Positions 5,953 through 12,899 are shown, numbered from the stretch's first letter. The stretch is 15,535 bases of DNA from Candidatus Woesearchaeota archaeon (GCA_007116645.1 SKIA01000075.1:1-15535); one strand, 5' to 3'. Numbers and translations: made by a program. The notes: a model not told the origin generated them from the letters alone.

Positions 5953-7065
5953 ATGACTGAGCATGAAGTAGCCTCTGAGAGCACACGAGAAGCAGTAGGA
6001 CAACTCATCCTTGACACTCTTGTTACATGGCTTCCTATTATTGAACACATCAACCCTTGGGTGTTTTTTACAGTCACACTACTTGCAGCATACTTTTTGT
6101 CAGAAGCAATGGCATGGTTTCTCAAAGTAGTCATCAGGCCATTTACTGAGAGAACCAAATCAAAAATAGACGACATCCTGCTCAAAAGATTACAACATCC
6201 CATCGCATGGATCATCTTCTCAGTGCTTGCTTACGTTGCTTTCGCACCAACAGTATTTCCTTCCTTTATCGCACCCATCATTGAAGCACTCCTCATCGGA
6301 TTTAACATCTTTGTTATCGCATACCTATTAAACAATCTCGCCACAGCCATCCTAGAGATCTGGGCACTCAAGAAAAATGGTCGAAGAGGTTCAAGCTTTA
6401 CAGAAAACGTCCTGCCAATATTTTCCAAAGTTGTTAAGGCACTGATCTGGGCTATTTCGTTTCTGTTATTCCTGGCAAGCTTTGGCGTACAAATAGGACC
6501 GTTCCTTACAGGCCTTGGTCTTGCAGGTATCGTCCTTGGTCTTGCACTGCAAGATTCACTAAAAAATATCTTTGGAGGAATATCACTTGCATTCGACCAA
6601 GCATACCGTAAAGGAGACAAAATTCGACTCGAAGACGGAACGATAGGAACAGTGTATGATATTTCACTAAGAAGTACACGCATACAGACATACGATGGGG
6701 ACCTTATTATGATTCCCAACGGAAAGATCGCTAATGAACACATTTACACATTTGCGCAACCACTCCCAAAGAGTCGCGTGAGTGTAGAGTTTGGCATTGA
6801 ATACGGCAGCGACACAAAAAAAGCCAAGGAAATCGTACTTAAAGCACTTGAAACAATCGAAGGTATTGAAAAAGAACCCGCACCAGCAGTCATTTTTGAC
6901 GCGATGGGCGCATACTCTCTTGATATGAAAGCGCGATTCTGGGTTGAAGACTACACACAAGCATTTCCCAAAAAGCTTGAAGTAACACAACTCATTTACG
7001 ACACCTTACAAAAGCACAAGATAGGAATCGCGTTCCCAACACAAACTATTCACGTAAAAAAATAG
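5953..7065 (+). CDS. MscS-family mechanosensitive ion channel (first of two)
   Basis: A 370-residue membrane channel that would release solutes on hypo-osmotic shock. Hydrophobic segments lie roughly at 35-58, 85-105, 107-130, 165-187 and 190-215. The last is the Gly/Ala-rich pore helix with GLGLAGIVLGLALQ followed by DSLKNIFGGI. It leads into the beta domain with GTVYDISLRSTRIQT and IPNGKIANEHI, the MscS hallmark, and a C-terminal alpha/beta domain. Two or so helices more than E. coli MscS place it in the larger MscS/YnaI-like group. An in-frame GTG at 5899 would add 18 residues; the ATG at 5953 is preferred because of the TATA box at 5924-5931. The stop (7063-7065) directly abuts the stop of adenylate kinase on the other strand. 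Confidence 0.93.
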   Translation: MTEHEVASESTREAVGQLILDTLVTWLPIIEHINPWVFFTVTLLAAYFLSEAMAWFLKVVIRPFTERTKSKIDDILLKRLQHPIAWIIFSVLAYVAFAPTVFPSFIAPIIEALLIGFNIFVIAYLLNNLATAILEIWALKKNGRRGSSFTENVLPIFSKVVKALIWAISFLLFLASFGVQIGPFLTGLGLAGIVLGLALQDSLKNIFGGISLAFDQAYRKGDKIRLEDGTIGTVYDISLRSTRIQTYDGDLIMIPNGKIANEHIYTFAQPLPKSRVSVEFGIEYGSDTKKAKEIVLKALETIEGIEKEPAPAVIFDAMGAYSLDMKARFWVEDYTQAFPKKLEVTQLIYDTLQKHKIGIAFPTQTIHVKK

Positions 7066-7650
7066 TTAGAAAAACCACTGATTAAGTTGTGGTTGTTGCT
7101 TAAGTGCAGACATAATATCCTGATACACTTCTTCTTGTGAACGCGCAGCATCAATGACAGCGAGAGGAGTGTTTTGTTGTCGATATACATCAACGACTGG
7201 CGCGGTAAGCTCATAATGAATATCAACGCGGGTAGCCGCATCAACCGGATTGTCGTAGGGCCTCTCGCCGCGAGCACTCATCCGATCAATCAGTATCTGT
7301 GAGTTACTCACGTCAAGCACAATGACGTGCCGCACATCAAGAACGTCGTTGAGAAGTGCAACTTGAGGCACCGTCCGCGGAGTGCCGTCCAACAAGACAA
7401 GGTCGTCAGTCGTTCTTCCTTGCTCAACAAGTGCTTGCTTGATAAGCTGCATCGCAACAGTATCAGGAAAGAAATCACCTCTTGCTAGCGTTGATGCGTA
7501 TTGCCTTGCTAACGGACTGTCTTTTTGTGAACGCAAGAGTTCTCCAGAAGAAACATGATACACAGAATTGAATGCTTGCTCTAGACGAGCGGCTTGTGTT
7601 CCTTTACCAGCACCAGGAGGGCCCATTAAAACAACAGCAGGAATACGCAT
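7066..7650 (-). CDS. adk: Adenylate kinase, bacterial type with short LID
   Basis: It catalyses ATP + AMP to 2 ADP in the cytosol. 194 residues. The P-loop is GPPGAGKGT at 10-18, followed by SSGELLR of the AMP-binding region and LLDGTPRTVPQ (the family usually has DGFPR). RMSARGERPYDN leads into a short LID without zinc Cys, followed by R..IHYELTAPVVDVY. These are features of the bacterial/eukaryotic Adk family rather than the archaeal AdkA type, whose P-loop differs. A GTG at 7659 would add MHY; the ATG at 7650 is chosen because the TATA box at 7673-7680 is 26.5 bp away. A T-rich stretch on the minus strand (complement of 7056-7062) just after the stop could terminate transcription inside the end of the MscS gene. 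UMP/CMP kinase activity cannot be excluded. Confidence 0.9.
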   Translation of the reverse strand: MRIPAVVLMGPPGAGKGTQAARLEQAFNSVYHVSSGELLRSQKDSPLARQYASTLARGDFFPDTVAMQLIKQALVEQGRTTDDLVLLDGTPRTVPQVALLNDVLDVRHVIVLDVSNSQILIDRMSARGERPYDNPVDAATRVDIHYELTAPVVDVYRQQNTPLAVIDAARSQEEVYQDIMSALKQQPQLNQWFF

Positions 7651-7672
7651 GTAATGCACACTTCATAACAAT

Positions 7673-7680
7673 GTATAAAA
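7673..7680 (-). promoter_or_regulatory. TATA box for adk
   Basis: The minus strand reads TTTTATAC, centred 26.5 bp from the ATG at 7650. It resolves the choice between GTG 7659 and ATG 7650. Confidence 0.65.
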
Positions 7681-7699
7681 GGTTTTGCTCCGGCAAAGG

Positions 7700-7707
7700 T
7701 TAAATAG
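7700..7707 (+). promoter_or_regulatory. TATA box for the SurA-like gene
   Basis: TTAAATAG is centred 26.5 bp before the ATG at 7730, preceded by purine-rich sequence that could serve as a BRE. It is divergent from the adk box about 20 bp away. Confidence 0.6.
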
Positions 7708-7729
7708 GAGAACGAATTCAAACACTATT

Positions 7730-8509
7730 ATGGCAGCAAAGAAAAGCGCAAAAAAGAGCGCGAGCAAAAAACCTGTTAAGAAAGCAGCAAAGAAGACCAC
7801 CAAAAAAGCAGTAAAAAAACCTGCAACCAAAACAGCAGCAGTTGCCGAGACTGAAAACCCATCGTCACGTTTCCCAATGATTGCTGTAGTCACAGGAGTA
7901 TTGTTTGTTCTATTAGTGCTCATTGTTGCAATCGTTGTTGTCAACTATATGACGCCAGACACGCAAACAACAACAGCTCAAGGAGAAGTTGTTGCTAATG
8001 TTAACGGACAACCAATCACCACACAAGACGTTGATATGATACAAGCAGCGCTCGGACCACAAGGAGCATTCTTGTCAGAAGAAGAAATTATTGATCAACT
8101 CATTTTGCAAACACTCCTCTTACAAGAAGCCGAAGTGCGAGGAATCATGGTAACACCAGCAGAAGCCGAAGCAGAATTTGAAGCACTACTTGCAGCACAA
8201 GGAGTGTCACGAGAAGAATTCGCAGGAATGCTTGCACAACAAGGACAAGACCTAAACATGCTCTTAGAAGAGTTTAGAAAAAACTTGGTTCTTGAAGAGC
8301 TTGCAAGCCAAATCACTGCTGAAGAAGTAACTGAAGAGCAAGCACAACAATTCTATCAAGAATACGCAGCAATTGCTGGCGAAGACACTCCTTCATATGA
8401 AGAGCTCAGAGAAGAAATCTTTGCATTCCTTGAAGAACAAGCACGCGCAGAAGCACTCACTTCACTTGCTGAAAGTTTAGAATCACAGGCGCAAATCGAG
8501 CGTTACTAA
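7730..8509 (+). CDS. Membrane-anchored SurA-N-like chaperone with Lys/Ala-rich cytoplasmic tail
   Basis: 259 residues in three parts. Residues 1-34 are an Ala/Lys tract with seven KK pairs, like histone H1 or AlgP tails. A single membrane helix spans about 50-73 (MIAVVTGVLFVLLVLIVAIVVV). The rest, from about 85, is an acidic helical domain starting GEVVANVNGQPITTQDVD, then EEEIIDQLILQTLLLQEAEVRGI and YEELREEIFAFLEEQARAEAL. This is the pattern of the SurA/PrsA/PpiD N-terminal chaperone domain. No parvulin peptidyl-prolyl isomerase domain is present. The positive-inside rule puts the Lys tail in the cytoplasm and the chaperone domain outside, suggesting help in folding exported proteins while the tail binds nucleic acid or the acidic membrane surface; the latter is inference. 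The ATG at 7730 is chosen by the TATA box; an upstream in-frame GTG or TTG gives 15 unlikely residues. The end overlaps the methyltransferase gene by 27 bp. Confidence 0.8.
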   Translation: MAAKKSAKKSASKKPVKKAAKKTTKKAVKKPATKTAAVAETENPSSRFPMIAVVTGVLFVLLVLIVAIVVVNYMTPDTQTTTAQGEVVANVNGQPITTQDVDMIQAALGPQGAFLSEEEIIDQLILQTLLLQEAEVRGIMVTPAEAEAEFEALLAAQGVSREEFAGMLAQQGQDLNMLLEEFRKNLVLEELASQITAEEVTEEQAQQFYQEYAAIAGEDTPSYEELREEIFAFLEEQARAEALTSLAESLESQAQIERY

Positions 8510-9514
8510 ACACTCAACGTGAGGAGTGCGAGGAAAGAAATCAATTCCAGTAATTGATGAGACGTCGTATGATCTTCTCAAGGCAGCAAGATCTCTTCGT
8601 TGCGTTTTCGGATTGCAACTCAGATAAACTATTTTTTTTGGTTTTATTGATAACAAAATATGCACCGCACTACCAAGACCTGTTCTTGGAGGGTCAACAA
8701 TGACAGTATCAAATGATTTCTGCGCAGCAAACGTTGCGGCAGGCGCTGCATGATACTCAGCTATGAGACCGTTGTGAGATGCATTCTTATTGGCGAGTTC
8801 TACGGCAATACTATTTTCTTCAACTCCAACTAAACTGTCATGAGGCAAGCATTGTCCTAAAGCTCCCACTCCACAATACAAGTCAAGTACGCGACCAGAA
8901 ACATGTGGCTTCATCAAAGCAATAGCAGCGGTTGCTGCTTGGGTATTTGCTTGAAAAAAACTTTCTGGACGAACAAAAAATTCCTTGCCAGAAAGCGACA
9001 TTACCAGCAGTGCTTCGCCATAAATCTTGTGTGTTGTGCCAAGCGCCCCTTCTTTGTCAGGATTAATCATCCAATACAGACTCGCAACACCTAGTTGCTC
9101 AACGAGGCGTTCTACTAAGGATTCGTTATCGGTGCTCGTGGTTGTGAGCACTACCTGCACCCCAACGCCAATTCGTAAGGTCACATAACAAAGCCACCCT
9201 GTTTTCGATGTAGGGTCAAAACACGATACGTTATGCTCTTTGACAAATAAGCGAATGTTCTTCCAGACGGCGTTGAGCTCTTTGCCAATAAGTGGACAAT
9301 GCTCAATATCAACTACTGTGTCCCAAGAAGATTTTAATCCAAGAGCAGAGGGCGAGCAGGAAAACTCGATCTTATTACGATACCCCTCAGGATCTTGAGA
9401 GAGTACAGATACTTCTTGACCAAAAAGGTCTGAAAGAAACAGTTCTTTATCTTGAATTTCTTGCTCATAAGAAGGATTTGGGCATCCTAGAAAACCATAG
9501 TACGGACCGTTCAT
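8483..9514 (-). CDS. TrmA/RlmD-family RNA uracil-C5 methyltransferase lacking TRAM and Fe-S Cys cluster
   Basis: A predicted SAM-dependent enzyme forming m5U in tRNA or rRNA. 343 residues. The catalytic half is complete: FFQAN at 186-190, SAM-binding DLYCGVGALG at 211-220, DPPRTGLG at 274-281, the nucleophile Cys300 in YLSCNPKTQRRDL, and the base Glu334 in HVECLVTLDL. The N-terminus begins at GFLGCPNPSYEQEIQDKELFL, which lines up with the region after the fourth cluster Cys of RumA-like enzymes. The TRAM domain and three of four cluster cysteines are missing. The start cannot be moved upstream: the frame runs back to a TGA without another start codon, and ATG overlaps the stop of the preceding gene as ATGA, indicating translational coupling. 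In archaea related enzymes modify tRNA U54, the best guess here. The end overlaps the SurA-like gene. Confidence 0.87.
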   Translation of the reverse strand: MNGPYYGFLGCPNPSYEQEIQDKELFLSDLFGQEVSVLSQDPEGYRNKIEFSCSPSALGLKSSWDTVVDIEHCPLIGKELNAVWKNIRLFVKEHNVSCFDPTSKTGWLCYVTLRIGVGVQVVLTTTSTDNESLVERLVEQLGVASLYWMINPDKEGALGTTHKIYGEALLVMSLSGKEFFVRPESFFQANTQAATAAIALMKPHVSGRVLDLYCGVGALGQCLPHDSLVGVEENSIAVELANKNASHNGLIAEYHAAPAATFAAQKSFDTVIVDPPRTGLGSAVHILLSIKPKKIVYLSCNPKTQRRDLAALRRSYDVSSITGIDFFPRTPHVECLVTLDLRL

Positions 9515-9897
9515 CGCACCAAAGACAAGAGTGTTTCTCCATAAGAATCGATATCGTCCAAGTCATTGCCGCGGACAACGGCAGAAAACATTCCAAGAGA
9601 CATTACTGGCAAATCATGATCTGTTTGAGCAAGTGCAATCACATTTTTTTGAATACTATACACATACCCTACTTCCACGCCCCAATTGATTGATTCGTTT
9701 TGAGCAACGCACAAGATGATATCTGCTTTTTGCATGGCAGACATGTTTTGTTCGTATTTGTCCATAGCACTGCCTGCCTGGTTCGTATCTCTTTGAGGCA
9801 AGTGAACACTGCAGCCATGCGATTCAAGATAATCGCACAATTTCTGGTTAAACGCAACATTCCAATCGCTCTTTAATGTTGAAGTAATGTAAATCAT
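9511..9897 (-). CDS. Nucleoside 2-deoxyribosyltransferase-like protein
   Basis: A 128-residue cytosolic protein of the nucleoside 2-deoxyribosyltransferase fold, enzymes that cleave or swap the base of (deoxy)nucleosides or nucleotides. The evidence is the N-terminal strand and loop MIYITSTLKSDWN, LESHGCSVHLPQRD, KADIILCVAQNESINWG, and VEVGYVYSIQKNVIAL with Glu75 at the position of the catalytic nucleophile. The length is slightly below the usual 140-160. The substrate is not predictable; related families include the DNPH1/Rcl type that hydrolyses nucleoside monophosphates. It is the first gene of an operon with the RNA methyltransferase, sharing ATGA at the junction. A TATA box at 9920-9928 gives a leaderless start. 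Confidence 0.72.
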   Translation of the reverse strand: MIYITSTLKSDWNVAFNQKLCDYLESHGCSVHLPQRDTNQAGSAMDKYEQNMSAMQKADIILCVAQNESINWGVEVGYVYSIQKNVIALAQTDHDLPVMSLGMFSAVVRGNDLDDIDSYGETLLSLVR

Positions 9898-9919
9898 GTA
9901 TAAAGAAGATAGCTTGATG

Positions 9920-9928
9920 CTTATATGT
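9920..9928 (-). promoter_or_regulatory. TATA box for the deoxyribosyltransferase/methyltransferase operon
   Basis: The minus strand reads ACATATAAG, centred about 27 bp from the ATG at 9897. It is just downstream of the MarC stop codon. Confidence 0.6.
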
Positions 9929-9931
9929 CTT

Positions 9932-10543
9932 TCATATCAGACCAACATCAAGCATCCACCCAGTCACGCCGTTAAAGACGAACTGTGCAGCAATGACGAG
10001 CACTAATAGACCAAGCACACGCTCAATAACACGCGCTCCCGTCTCGCCAAGAGTTTTACCAATGATGTGCGCATAGCGCAATAAGAAATATGAAATAAGG
10101 CACACAAGCAAGATAGCAATACTTATTGCAGCATAAGACGTCACAGACGCTTCTTCTGACATAACAAGTACCGCGGCCATAGCTCCTGGCCCTGAAAGCA
10201 ATGGAATAGCCAGAGGAATGATAGCAATGTCTTTTCTTACCTCAACACCATCAGGTGCTTTGTAAAAACTCTTTGACAACATTTCAAAAGCGATTTTTCC
10301 AAGATACAAACCGCCTGCTACTCTGAACGCGTAAATGGTGATACCAAAAAATCCCATAAGTGCGTGCCCAAGGGCAAGAAAGATAAGCAGAACTAACGCT
10401 GCTGTAAAGGAAGCAATCAATGCAACGCGACGCTTTTTCTCCAAAGAATCCTTTGCAGTAAGTCCATTAAAAACAAAGGTAGTACTGAGTGGATTAACAA
10501 TAGGGAACAAGGTTCCTAATGCGAGGATGATTGCGGTAAACAT
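9932..10543 (-). CDS. MarC-family integral membrane protein
   Basis: 203 residues with about six membrane helices. Family landmarks are the N-terminal ALGTLFPIVNPLSTTFVF, RVAGGLYLGKIAFEML, and the central IAIIPLAIPLLSGPGAMAAVLVM with its conserved Pro/Gly stretch, then GLLVLVIAAQFVFNGV near the end. MarC/UPF0056 proteins are related to the LysE-type transporter superfamily; no substrate is firmly established, and the old multiple-antibiotic-resistance link is doubtful. The length is typical. The gene follows the second MscS on the same strand with a 30-bp gap that contains its own TATA-like box overlapping the MscS stop. Co-occurrence with a mechanosensitive channel fits a role in membrane transport or stress, but that is inference. 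Confidence 0.92.
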   Translation of the reverse strand: MFTAIILALGTLFPIVNPLSTTFVFNGLTAKDSLEKKRRVALIASFTAALVLLIFLALGHALMGFFGITIYAFRVAGGLYLGKIAFEMLSKSFYKAPDGVEVRKDIAIIPLAIPLLSGPGAMAAVLVMSEEASVTSYAAISIAILLVCLISYFLLRYAHIIGKTLGETGARVIERVLGLLVLVIAAQFVFNGVTGWMLDVGLI

Positions 10544-10566
10544 AGAAAGGTGCGAGACAAGAAACC

Positions 10567-10574
10567 GTTTAAAT
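10567..10574 (-). promoter_or_regulatory. TATA-like box for marC, touching the MscS-2 stop
   Basis: The minus strand reads ATTTAAAC, centred about 27.5 bp from the ATG at 10543, and its first base is the last base of the MscS-2 stop codon. Confidence 0.5.
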
Positions 10575-11476
10575 TACTTTGCTTTTGCCAGCACCGGAAT
10601 AACCATCTGTGCAACTGCTTGTTTGGCGTCACGATCACGATCACGGGTGTATCGAGTAAATGGAATCTTCACTGAGAACACCACAGAGTCCTTATCCACT
10701 TTTTCTGACAAGAAACGTACCTTGTCATGTGAGACAACATCTCCAAACACCTCTTCGAGTCGTTTTCTAATATCAACTTCCAACTTTCCTTGGTGCTTTA
10801 ACACTGATTTAGGAATAGTAAACTCTGCGGAAACAACTTTGTTTTCCCGCTTAGAATAGTTTGTTACTTCTTTAGTGCTTACAGTAGCGTTAGGAATGTA
10901 GGTGATGTCACCCGCATCTGATTGCAGTTCGACATGCAAGAGCGTGATATCCACAACTTTTCCTTTAAACCCTGCCACTTCAATATAATCTCCGAGCTGA
11001 ATGTCATCAGTAAATAGCGCCACGATACCTGAGATAAAGTTGGCTAAGTATTCTCTAAATAACAGCACGAGAGCAACTGCCACAAGAGAGATAGACGTAA
11101 AAAACTGAGTTATCTGAATACCGAGCAAGTAGAGAAGCACAAAGAAGAAGAATACGTGAGCAAGAAGCGTCGACAATCGTTTAATGCCAGTTGTGAAATT
11201 GTCTTTGTGACCAGAAGGTAATTGCTTTCGTCGTAAATAGTACCGCAACATAATCACGCGGGTAACGTTAATAACAATGTTGATGATCAAGTACCAAAAA
11301 ACGATTGCCGCAGCAGTACCCATCCACGGCGTATGCGTAATCCAAGAAGACGCCTGAAACAGAATGATGAATGCAAGCAAAGCAACCTTGAAAGGAATAG
11401 CAAAAAACTGTCTGAACTGCTCAGCAATCAGAATACGCCAAAAGCTTGCTTGTTCACGAAACGACTTTCTTGACAT
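10574..11476 (-). CDS. MscS-family mechanosensitive ion channel (second of two)
   Basis: A 300-residue channel-like protein, probably for osmotic protection. Three to four hydrophobic segments (about 27-45, 56-76, 104-125, 130-155) lead to a pore-lining helix around SLVAVALVLLFREYLANFISGIVALFTDD. The beta domain follows, with QLGDYIEVAGFKGKVVDITLLHVELQ and ITYIPNATVSTKEVTNYSKR. The pore helix is less Gly-rich than in the first MscS of this window, so gating may differ. The long ORF can start 33 codons upstream (11575), but ATG 11476 is preferred because the perfect palindromic TATA GTTTATAAAC is centred 26.5 bp away and the extra N-terminus would run across the divergent promoter. It is divergent from the small membrane protein gene and followed by marC. 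Confidence 0.9.
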   Translation of the reverse strand: MSRKSFREQASFWRILIAEQFRQFFAIPFKVALLAFIILFQASSWITHTPWMGTAAAIVFWYLIINIVINVTRVIMLRYYLRRKQLPSGHKDNFTTGIKRLSTLLAHVFFFFVLLYLLGIQITQFFTSISLVAVALVLLFREYLANFISGIVALFTDDIQLGDYIEVAGFKGKVVDITLLHVELQSDAGDITYIPNATVSTKEVTNYSKRENKVVSAEFTIPKSVLKHQGKLEVDIRKRLEEVFGDVVSHDKVRFLSEKVDKDSVVFSVKIPFTRYTRDRDRDAKQAVAQMVIPVLAKAK

Positions 11477-11497
11477 AGTGTGCCAAGAGAAGCAGGA

Positions 11498-11507
11498 GTT
11501 TATAAAC
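11498..11507 (-). promoter_or_regulatory. Palindromic TATA box for MscS-2
   Basis: GTTTATAAAC is a perfect palindrome centred 26.5 bp from the ATG at 11476. It is the strongest TATA box in the window and decides the start of this gene. Confidence 0.7.
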
Positions 11508-11525
11508 GCTATGGACGCAAACAAA

Positions 11526-11533
11526 TAATAACT
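11526..11533 (+). promoter_or_regulatory. TATA-like box for the small membrane protein gene
   Basis: TAATAACT is centred 26.5 bp before an ATG at 11556 and about 18 bp before the GTG at 11548. A shifted core at 11521-11528 would be about 23.5 bp from that GTG. The geometry slightly favours the ATG, which is out of frame because of an A8 tract. Confidence 0.4.
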
Positions 11534-11547
11534 AGTTTGACCTAGAT

Positions 11548-11826
11548 GTGCAAAGATGGCCAAGAAAAAAAACACCTAAAGGAATTTGGCTTGTTATTGC
11601 AGGCATCGTTTTGTTCGCCCTGCGCTATATACCAAGCGTAAAATCCGAAATCGCTATTGGTAAACAATGGTACACGCTCAATGAAGCATATCAATTGTGC
11701 GGAACAGTCATCGGACATTTTTCGGATAGATGTTCATGGGTTGAACCACTCAATATTATCGTCATCACAATCGCAATACTACTCGTGGTAGGCGGAGCAT
11801 ACTTGCTTTACAAAGAACGCTCATGA
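11548..11826 (+). CDS. Small two-helix membrane protein; possible A-tract frameshift near the start
   Basis: A 92-residue product with a basic N-terminus, one membrane helix at about 12-30, a polar loop with two cysteines (LCGTVIGHFSDRCSW, possibly a disulfide), a second helix at about 67-87, and a short basic end. No family is recognised. As written the frame opens with GTG at 11548 (MQRWPRKKTPKG). An ATG at 11556 with a well-spaced TATA box reads MAKKKNT then stop, because of eight A residues at 11565-11572. With seven A it would read MAKKKTPKGIW, a far more typical start for such a protein. So there is either a one-base insertion or sequencing error, slippage, or a genuine GTG start. It is divergent from MscS-2 and overlaps the methyltransferase gene by 19 bp at its end. 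Confidence 0.65.
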   Translation: MQRWPRKKTPKGIWLVIAGIVLFALRYIPSVKSEIAIGKQWYTLNEAYQLCGTVIGHFSDRCSWVEPLNIIVITIAILLVVGGAYLLYKERS

Positions 11827-12449
11827 GTAAGCCAAACAAGTAATCGCCTGCGAGTGCCAAATTCGGAGCGCTCAACCGTAAACGAGCAACCCAATTCTTC
11901 ACATAACGATATCATCGTCTTTCTGGTATGAACATAAATAATGTTTTTTGGACCCATAAAATAATTCTCAACAATGTGCCCATCAACACCTTGTCCTTTA
12001 GTTTTGCGTTGCCACACATGAGCGAAGTCATCTCCGTCAGGCAAGTCAATAAGCACCTTGTCGGAACAAACGCGAAGTAACTCCTTGAGGGCTTGCAGCT
12101 GCTCAGAACGAGTAAGCAAGCTGTTAAACGCAGACCAGATACAAATACCTACTGTGAACTCATTGTCAGCGTATGGCAAGTCACACATGCTGGCAACAAT
12201 AAAACGCTCATCATTTACAGCAGATATCATCTCTTCGCTCACATCGCAACCACACACACTGAGGCTGTAAGACTGCAGTGCCTTTGCAACTCTTCCGTAC
12301 CCGCAACCAACATCTAAGACCACATCATCGGCCGTTATGTGTTTGAGCAGATACGCCACTTCGCTTTGTGTTTGCATTTCATCTACTTGCTCAGATAATG
12401 ACGATCCCATACGAGAATAATATTCTTTAGCAACACGCATGCTATCCAT
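11808..12449 (-). CDS. Class I SAM-dependent methyltransferase, substrate unknown
   Basis: 213 residues. The Rossmann SAM-binding motif is VVLDVGCGYGRVAKAL (residues about 44-59), then CGCDVSEEMISAV (acidic residue for the SAM ribose), SMCDLPYADNEFTVGICIWSAFN as motifs II-III, and ALKELLRVCSDKVLIDLP. This is the Methyltransf_11/UbiE-like pattern used for small molecules, lipids or proteins; the substrate cannot be told. A possible longer start at 12497 is rejected: the ATG at 12449 has a TATA-like box (12472-12479) 26.5 bp upstream and the extra residues (MFIWAKLYVPRRCCV) look untranslated. A third ATG at 12440 would remove three more residues. The 3' end overlaps the convergent small membrane protein gene. 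Confidence 0.85.
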   Translation of the reverse strand: MDSMRVAKEYYSRMGSSLSEQVDEMQTQSEVAYLLKHITADDVVLDVGCGYGRVAKALQSYSLSVCGCDVSEEMISAVNDERFIVASMCDLPYADNEFTVGICIWSAFNSLLTRSEQLQALKELLRVCSDKVLIDLPDGDDFAHVWQRKTKGQGVDGHIVENYFMGPKNIIYVHTRKTMISLCEELGCSFTVERSEFGTRRRLLVWLTHERSL

Positions 12450-12471
12450 AGTGACGCAACACCTTCTTGGC

Positions 12472-12479
12472 ACATAAAG
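12472..12479 (-). promoter_or_regulatory. TATA-like box for the SAM methyltransferase
   Basis: The minus strand reads CTTTATGT, centred 26.5 bp from the ATG at 12449. A stronger-looking TTTATATG lies further upstream near 12488-12495 but has the wrong spacing for this start. Confidence 0.4.
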
Positions 12480-12536
12480 TTTTGCCCATATAAACAAGTC
12501 TATGCACCATACAAGCAGGTTAGTTAAAGCAAAAAA

Positions 12537-12544
12537 GCATATGC
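12537..12544 (+). promoter_or_regulatory. TATA-like box before the 110-codon ORF
   Basis: GCATATGC after an A6 run is centred 26.5 bp before the TTG at 12567. Alone it is weak; its spacing is the main support for that start. Confidence 0.3.
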
Positions 12545-12566
12545 AGTACTAGGCTAGGGTAAACAC

Positions 12567-12899
12567 TTGATTCAGGGACATGCCGGGAGGACACACAGTA
12601 TCGCAGGAAAAGACCCCCGCACCCTCGACTTTGAAGGTCCAGCGATTGGAGTCAATAGAGATAGCGTGTCTGGTGGCATTGGAAGTATAGGAACGCGAGA
12701 ATACGTTGTTGGAAGAAGCGAAAACAGCTTGCTCTTTGCCGTGAAGACCAGGGTCCAACCTCCACTCCCAACGCCAGAAGAAATAATGCAGCCAACAAGG
12801 ATAGTGATTGGCTACGATAACAAGCTTGGATCAGCAAAAGACCTCGCTCTTCTTGCAGGACACGTTGCCAGCCCCTTGCTCATTAGTAGCCTACGATAA
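12567..12899 (+). CDS. Hypothetical protein, 110 residues, TTG start, weak support
   Basis: No family is recognised. The product is soluble, with a Gly/Ser-rich middle (GPAIGVNRDSVSGGIGSIGTREYVVGRSENS), a Pro-rich linker (PPLPTPEE) and a C-terminal IVIGYDNKLGSAKDLALLAGHV. A start at TTG fits a TATA-like element 26.5 bp upstream, the pattern seen elsewhere, but TTG is weak and no ATG is available before codon 74. A competing 36-codon frame starts at ATG 12580, and the opposite strand is also partly open, so coding strand and even coding status are uncertain. This is the only stretch of more than 300 bases in the window without a recognisable gene. I saw no SRP RNA or RNase P RNA signature in it, but a non-coding RNA remains possible. 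Confidence 0.4.
   Translation: MIQGHAGRTHSIAGKDPRTLDFEGPAIGVNRDSVSGGIGSIGTREYVVGRSENSLLFAVKTRVQPPLPTPEEIMQPTRIVIGYDNKLGSAKDLALLAGHVASPLLISSLR

Noticed and set aside
12567..12899. Possible SRP RNA or RNase P RNA in the weakly coding interval
   Set aside because: I could not find the conserved RNase P motifs (GAGGAAAGTCC-like, ACAGAAA) or the SRP helix 8 core on either strand; the partial match GCAGGAAAAGACC is not convincing.
12802..12899. Repeated CTACGATAA near 12811 and 12891
   Set aside because: Nine bases, only two copies, no palindromic or spacing pattern; likely chance.
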